This document shows, piece by piece, positions 60,625 through 64,000 of a DNA stretch of 64,000 nucleotides. Each line of letters opens with the position of its first letter. Position 1 is the first letter of the stretch. The position numbers and the translations under genes are program-made. This DNA is from Collinsella aerofaciens (GTDB lineage Bacteria; Actinomycetota; Coriobacteriia; Coriobacteriales; Coriobacteriaceae), in NCBI RefSeq assembly GCF_015554145.1, contig NZ_JADNHZ010000009.1:1-64000 (forward strand), in the 5' to 3' direction. The notes beneath the pieces are model-generated. The model had not been told where the DNA came from. It saw only the letters and a program-made list of their open reading frames with translations, and did no database searches.

Positions 60625-61169
60625 TGGATGCCCGCGAGCGTCGCCGTGCCATCATGGGCGTGCTCGAGGGAGCCAAAGGCCCCGTATCGGGCGGTGCGCT
60701 TGCGCGCGAGGTGGGTGTGAGCCGCCAGGTTGTCGTGCAGGACATCGCCCTGCTGCGTGCCGATGGGCACGACATCGTTGCCACCAATCGCGGCTACGTG
60801 CTGCAGGAGGCTCCGAGCAGCCCGGCGGTGCCCACGCGCCTGGTCAAGGTGCACCATGGTGTTGAGCAGGCGGGTGACGAGCTCACGAGTATCGTCGACG
60901 CGGGCGGCGCCGTGCTCAACGTGATCGTCAACCACCGCGTGTACGGCAAGATCACAGCCGACCTCGACATTCGTAACCGCCGCGATATCGAGCGCTATCT
61001 GGAGGGTATTGCCAGCGGCAAGAGTTTCCCGCTGCTGACGGTGACGAGCGGCTACCACTTCCATCGCATCGCGGCGGAAGACGAGCAGACCCTCGACGAG
61101 ATCGAGACTATGCTCAAGGAGAAAGGCTACCTCGCAGACCTTATGCCCTACGAGGGCGACCTATCGTAG
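60624..61169 (+). CDS. niaR: Niacin-responsive repressor NiaR (HTH_11 plus 3H domain)
   Basis: A 181-residue repressor of NAD synthesis that senses nicotinic acid. N-terminal HTH is GGALAREVGVSRQVVVQDIA (about 24-43), then LRADGHDIVATNRGYVL. The C-terminal 3H domain (about 75-170) has the three conserved His residues of its name in KVHHGVEQAGDEL, VNHRVYGKITADLDI and SGYHFHRIAAEDE. ATG overlaps the nadC stop (TAATG). It closes the operon whose promoter contains the 57218 inverted repeat, so feedback control of its own operon is likely. Nested hairpin F follows. Confidence 0.93.
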   Translation: MDARERRRAIMGVLEGAKGPVSGGALAREVGVSRQVVVQDIALLRADGHDIVATNRGYVLQEAPSSPAVPTRLVKVHHGVEQAGDELTSIVDAGGAVLNVIVNHRVYGKITADLDIRNRRDIERYLEGIASGKSFPLLTVTSGYHFHRIAAEDEQTLDEIETMLKEKGYLADLMPYEGDLS

Positions 61170-61171
61170 CC

Positions 61172-61290
61172 GACGCTGCAAACGCCCCTAAGCGGCAATC
61201 TGACGTTCAATCGTCGGTCGCGTACCAAAGTACGCTTCCCTCCTCTTTCACGTCACCTTGCTCGCTTAGGGGCGTTTTCGCTGACTTATG
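61172..61290 (+). repeat. Nested hairpin element, copy F
   Basis: GACGCTGC, then AAACGCCCCTAAGCG (61180-61194) pairing with CGCTTAGGGGCGTTT (61263-61277), 15 bp perfect. Inner TGACGTT/CACGTCA and GCGTACCAAAGTACGC. CGCTGACT closes the element. It starts 3 nt after the niaR stop. Confidence 0.8.
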
Positions 61291-61330
61291 CTCAACCTGC
61301 GGCGGTGCCAAATTAGTTATCCGCACAAAC

Positions 61331-61370
61331 AAAATAAGGAGGCCTCCGCGGCGATGCGGAGGCCTCCTTA
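61331..61370 (-). terminator. Terminator of the ferredoxin gene
   Basis: TAAGGAGGCCTCCGC and GCGGAGGCCTCCTTA, 15 bp perfect with loop GGCGAT. On the minus strand it is followed by TTTTGTTTG. Usable in both directions. Confidence 0.85.
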
Positions 61371-61411
61371 TTGTGCACGGTGTACTTTTGAGTGTGCAAG
61401 TGGGGGAGTTG

Positions 61412-61597
61412 TTACTCCTCGACGATCTCGGTGATCGCGCCAGCGGGGCAAGCGTCCTGGCAAGCGCCACAGGCGACGCAGGAGTCCTCGTCAGCGACGG
61501 TAGCGACGTCCTGGAGCTCCAGAACGCCAGCGGGGCAGGAGTCGACGCAAACGCCACAAGCGATGCACTCGTCGGCATCAATTACGGGATGAGCCAT
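61412..61597 (-). CDS. 2[4Fe-4S] ferredoxin
   Basis: A 61-residue electron carrier. Two cluster motifs are visible: CIACGVCVDSCPAG (about 11-24) and CVACGACQDACPAG (about 40-53). The C-terminal AITEIVEE is typical of clostridial-type ferredoxins. ATG 61595-61597 follows AGAGAGGAAAC; the longer frame has an unrelated 22-residue tail. Monocistronic. Confidence 0.95.
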   Translation of the reverse strand: MAHPVIDADECIACGVCVDSCPAGVLELQDVATVADEDSCVACGACQDACPAGAITEIVEE

Positions 61598-62103
61598 GGT
61601 AGTTTCCTCTCTGTTGACCGACGCTACAGGCGATGCGCGTCGGTTTGATTCGGGCAAAAACATACCACGGGAGCGACCGTTTGCAATACCCTCTGGCCGG
61701 CATCTTCATACCGTTCGCCGAGTATGCCGCGGCTTACTAAAAAACACGCAGGTGGGGTCGCCGAGCTGCGCAAATGTTAGCTAAAGGTGACTCAAAATAT
61801 TGAGCGATTGAGCAAGTATCCTGCCATTTGTGGACGGGCTAGAAATGACATGCAGAGCTCCGGGACCCAAACCTCAGCCATCTCTACATAGATCTCAATA
61901 GATTTGCCGAGAACTCAAATAGCGCTTCTACCTGAGATTTTGCGAACCTAAACTCTGAGTAATAAGAAATCTTATATGAATTGACTTAGATTTTGTATAT
62001 TCCGGCCCATAAGGGGATACACTACATCCTGAAAGACAAGCCGAAGCACCGCGCGACAGACCGCCGAGGCGGCGCAAACGCACAAGAGAGAGGGAAATTT
62101 CTA
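61598..62103. other. Divergent region between ferredoxin and dnaK
   Basis: A 506-nt region with no gene. It is markedly AT-rich from about 61780. Several CTCAA/TTGAG words occur (61791-61816), plus CTGAGATTTTG and CTCTGAG near 61932 and 61962. TTGACT at 61981 and TATATT at about 61996 are promoter-like but too closely spaced to form one promoter. Confidence 0.5.
61791..61804. promoter_or_regulatory. CTCAAAATATTGAG palindrome upstream of dnaK
   Basis: CTCAA and TTGAG arms around AATA, followed by a further GATTGAG. It resembles the CTTGAG/CTCAAG half-sites of HspR (HAIR) but lacks HAIR spacing, so the assignment is tentative. Confidence 0.3.
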
Positions 62104-63993
<1,890 letters not shown>

Positions 63994-63995
63994 TC

Positions 63996-64000
63996 ATGTC
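63996..64000 (+). CDS. First bases of the next gene, probably grpE (cut by window end)
   Basis: ATGTC begins 2 nt after the dnaK stop. In actinobacteria the gene here is usually grpE. Only the start codon and two bases are visible, so identity rests on gene order alone. Confidence 0.35.

Overview
The window looks like a chromosomal stretch of a GC-rich gut actinobacterium of the class Coriobacteriia, most probably Collinsella or a close relative. This rests on composition, on LuxR regulators with a 12-helix membrane half, on many GH1 and PTS sugar genes, on dispersed intergenic palindromes, and on a hyp/NikR cluster beside a nadA-nadB-nadC-niaR operon. The taxonomic call is inference; no rRNA gene is present. 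I saw no tRNA, CRISPR array or prophage. The only transposase is a 5'-truncated IS256-type remnant at the left edge.

Layout. 0-5.4 kb: transposase remnant, an OatA-like acyltransferase, and a ribokinase plus nucleoside-hydrolase pair. 5.5-11.7 kb: a LacI regulator, then a sugar operon (FucI/AraA-type isomerase, split transketolase, GlpK-like FGGY kinase). 11.8-17.4 kb: luxS, a DUF4867 protein, a GH1 phospho-beta-glucosidase, and two paralogous AAA ATPases, each preceded by a 19-bp-period tandem repeat. 17.8-21.8 kb: a three-gene sensory system made of a pseudokinase-like membrane protein, a histidine kinase interrupted by an in-frame TAG, and a NarL-type regulator. 22-26.3 kb: a minus-strand operon of a lipoprotein, an SPFH/zinc-ribbon protein, a zinc-ribbon membrane protein and a DUF4428 protein. 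26.7-33.8 kb: a DUF4143 ATPase, a LuxR membrane regulator whose ribosome-binding region is a G12 tract, mgtA and pyrE. 34.2-47.9 kb: a carbohydrate island with a DUF1593 hydrolase, an esterase, a PTS EIIBC, a GH140/apiosidase-like protein, RpiR and AraC regulators, a large GH106-like hydrolase, a second GH1 and a stand-alone EIIA. 48-64 kb: a lipoprotein, a HAD phosphatase, hypF-C-D-E with nikR, trxA, the NAD operon, a ferredoxin, dnaK and the first bases of a probable grpE.

The main idea from the hunt is a dispersed sugar regulon. Clusters of TAAAC/GTTTA palindromes occur in front of the LacI gene, in front of the isomerase-transketolase-kinase operon, and in the divergent promoter region between the esterase and the PTS gene some 31 kb away. 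The PTS gene is followed by an apiosidase-like enzyme. Isomerase, FGGY kinase and split transketolase are the three activities of the known transketolase route for D-apiose. The window may therefore encode import and cytoplasmic breakdown of an apiose-containing plant glycoside. The substrate is a hypothesis.

A second theme is RNA-like or repeat structure. Six nested hairpins of about 105-140 nt lie at gene 3' ends and keep their pairing although the stem sequences differ. There are also several families of shorter palindromes.
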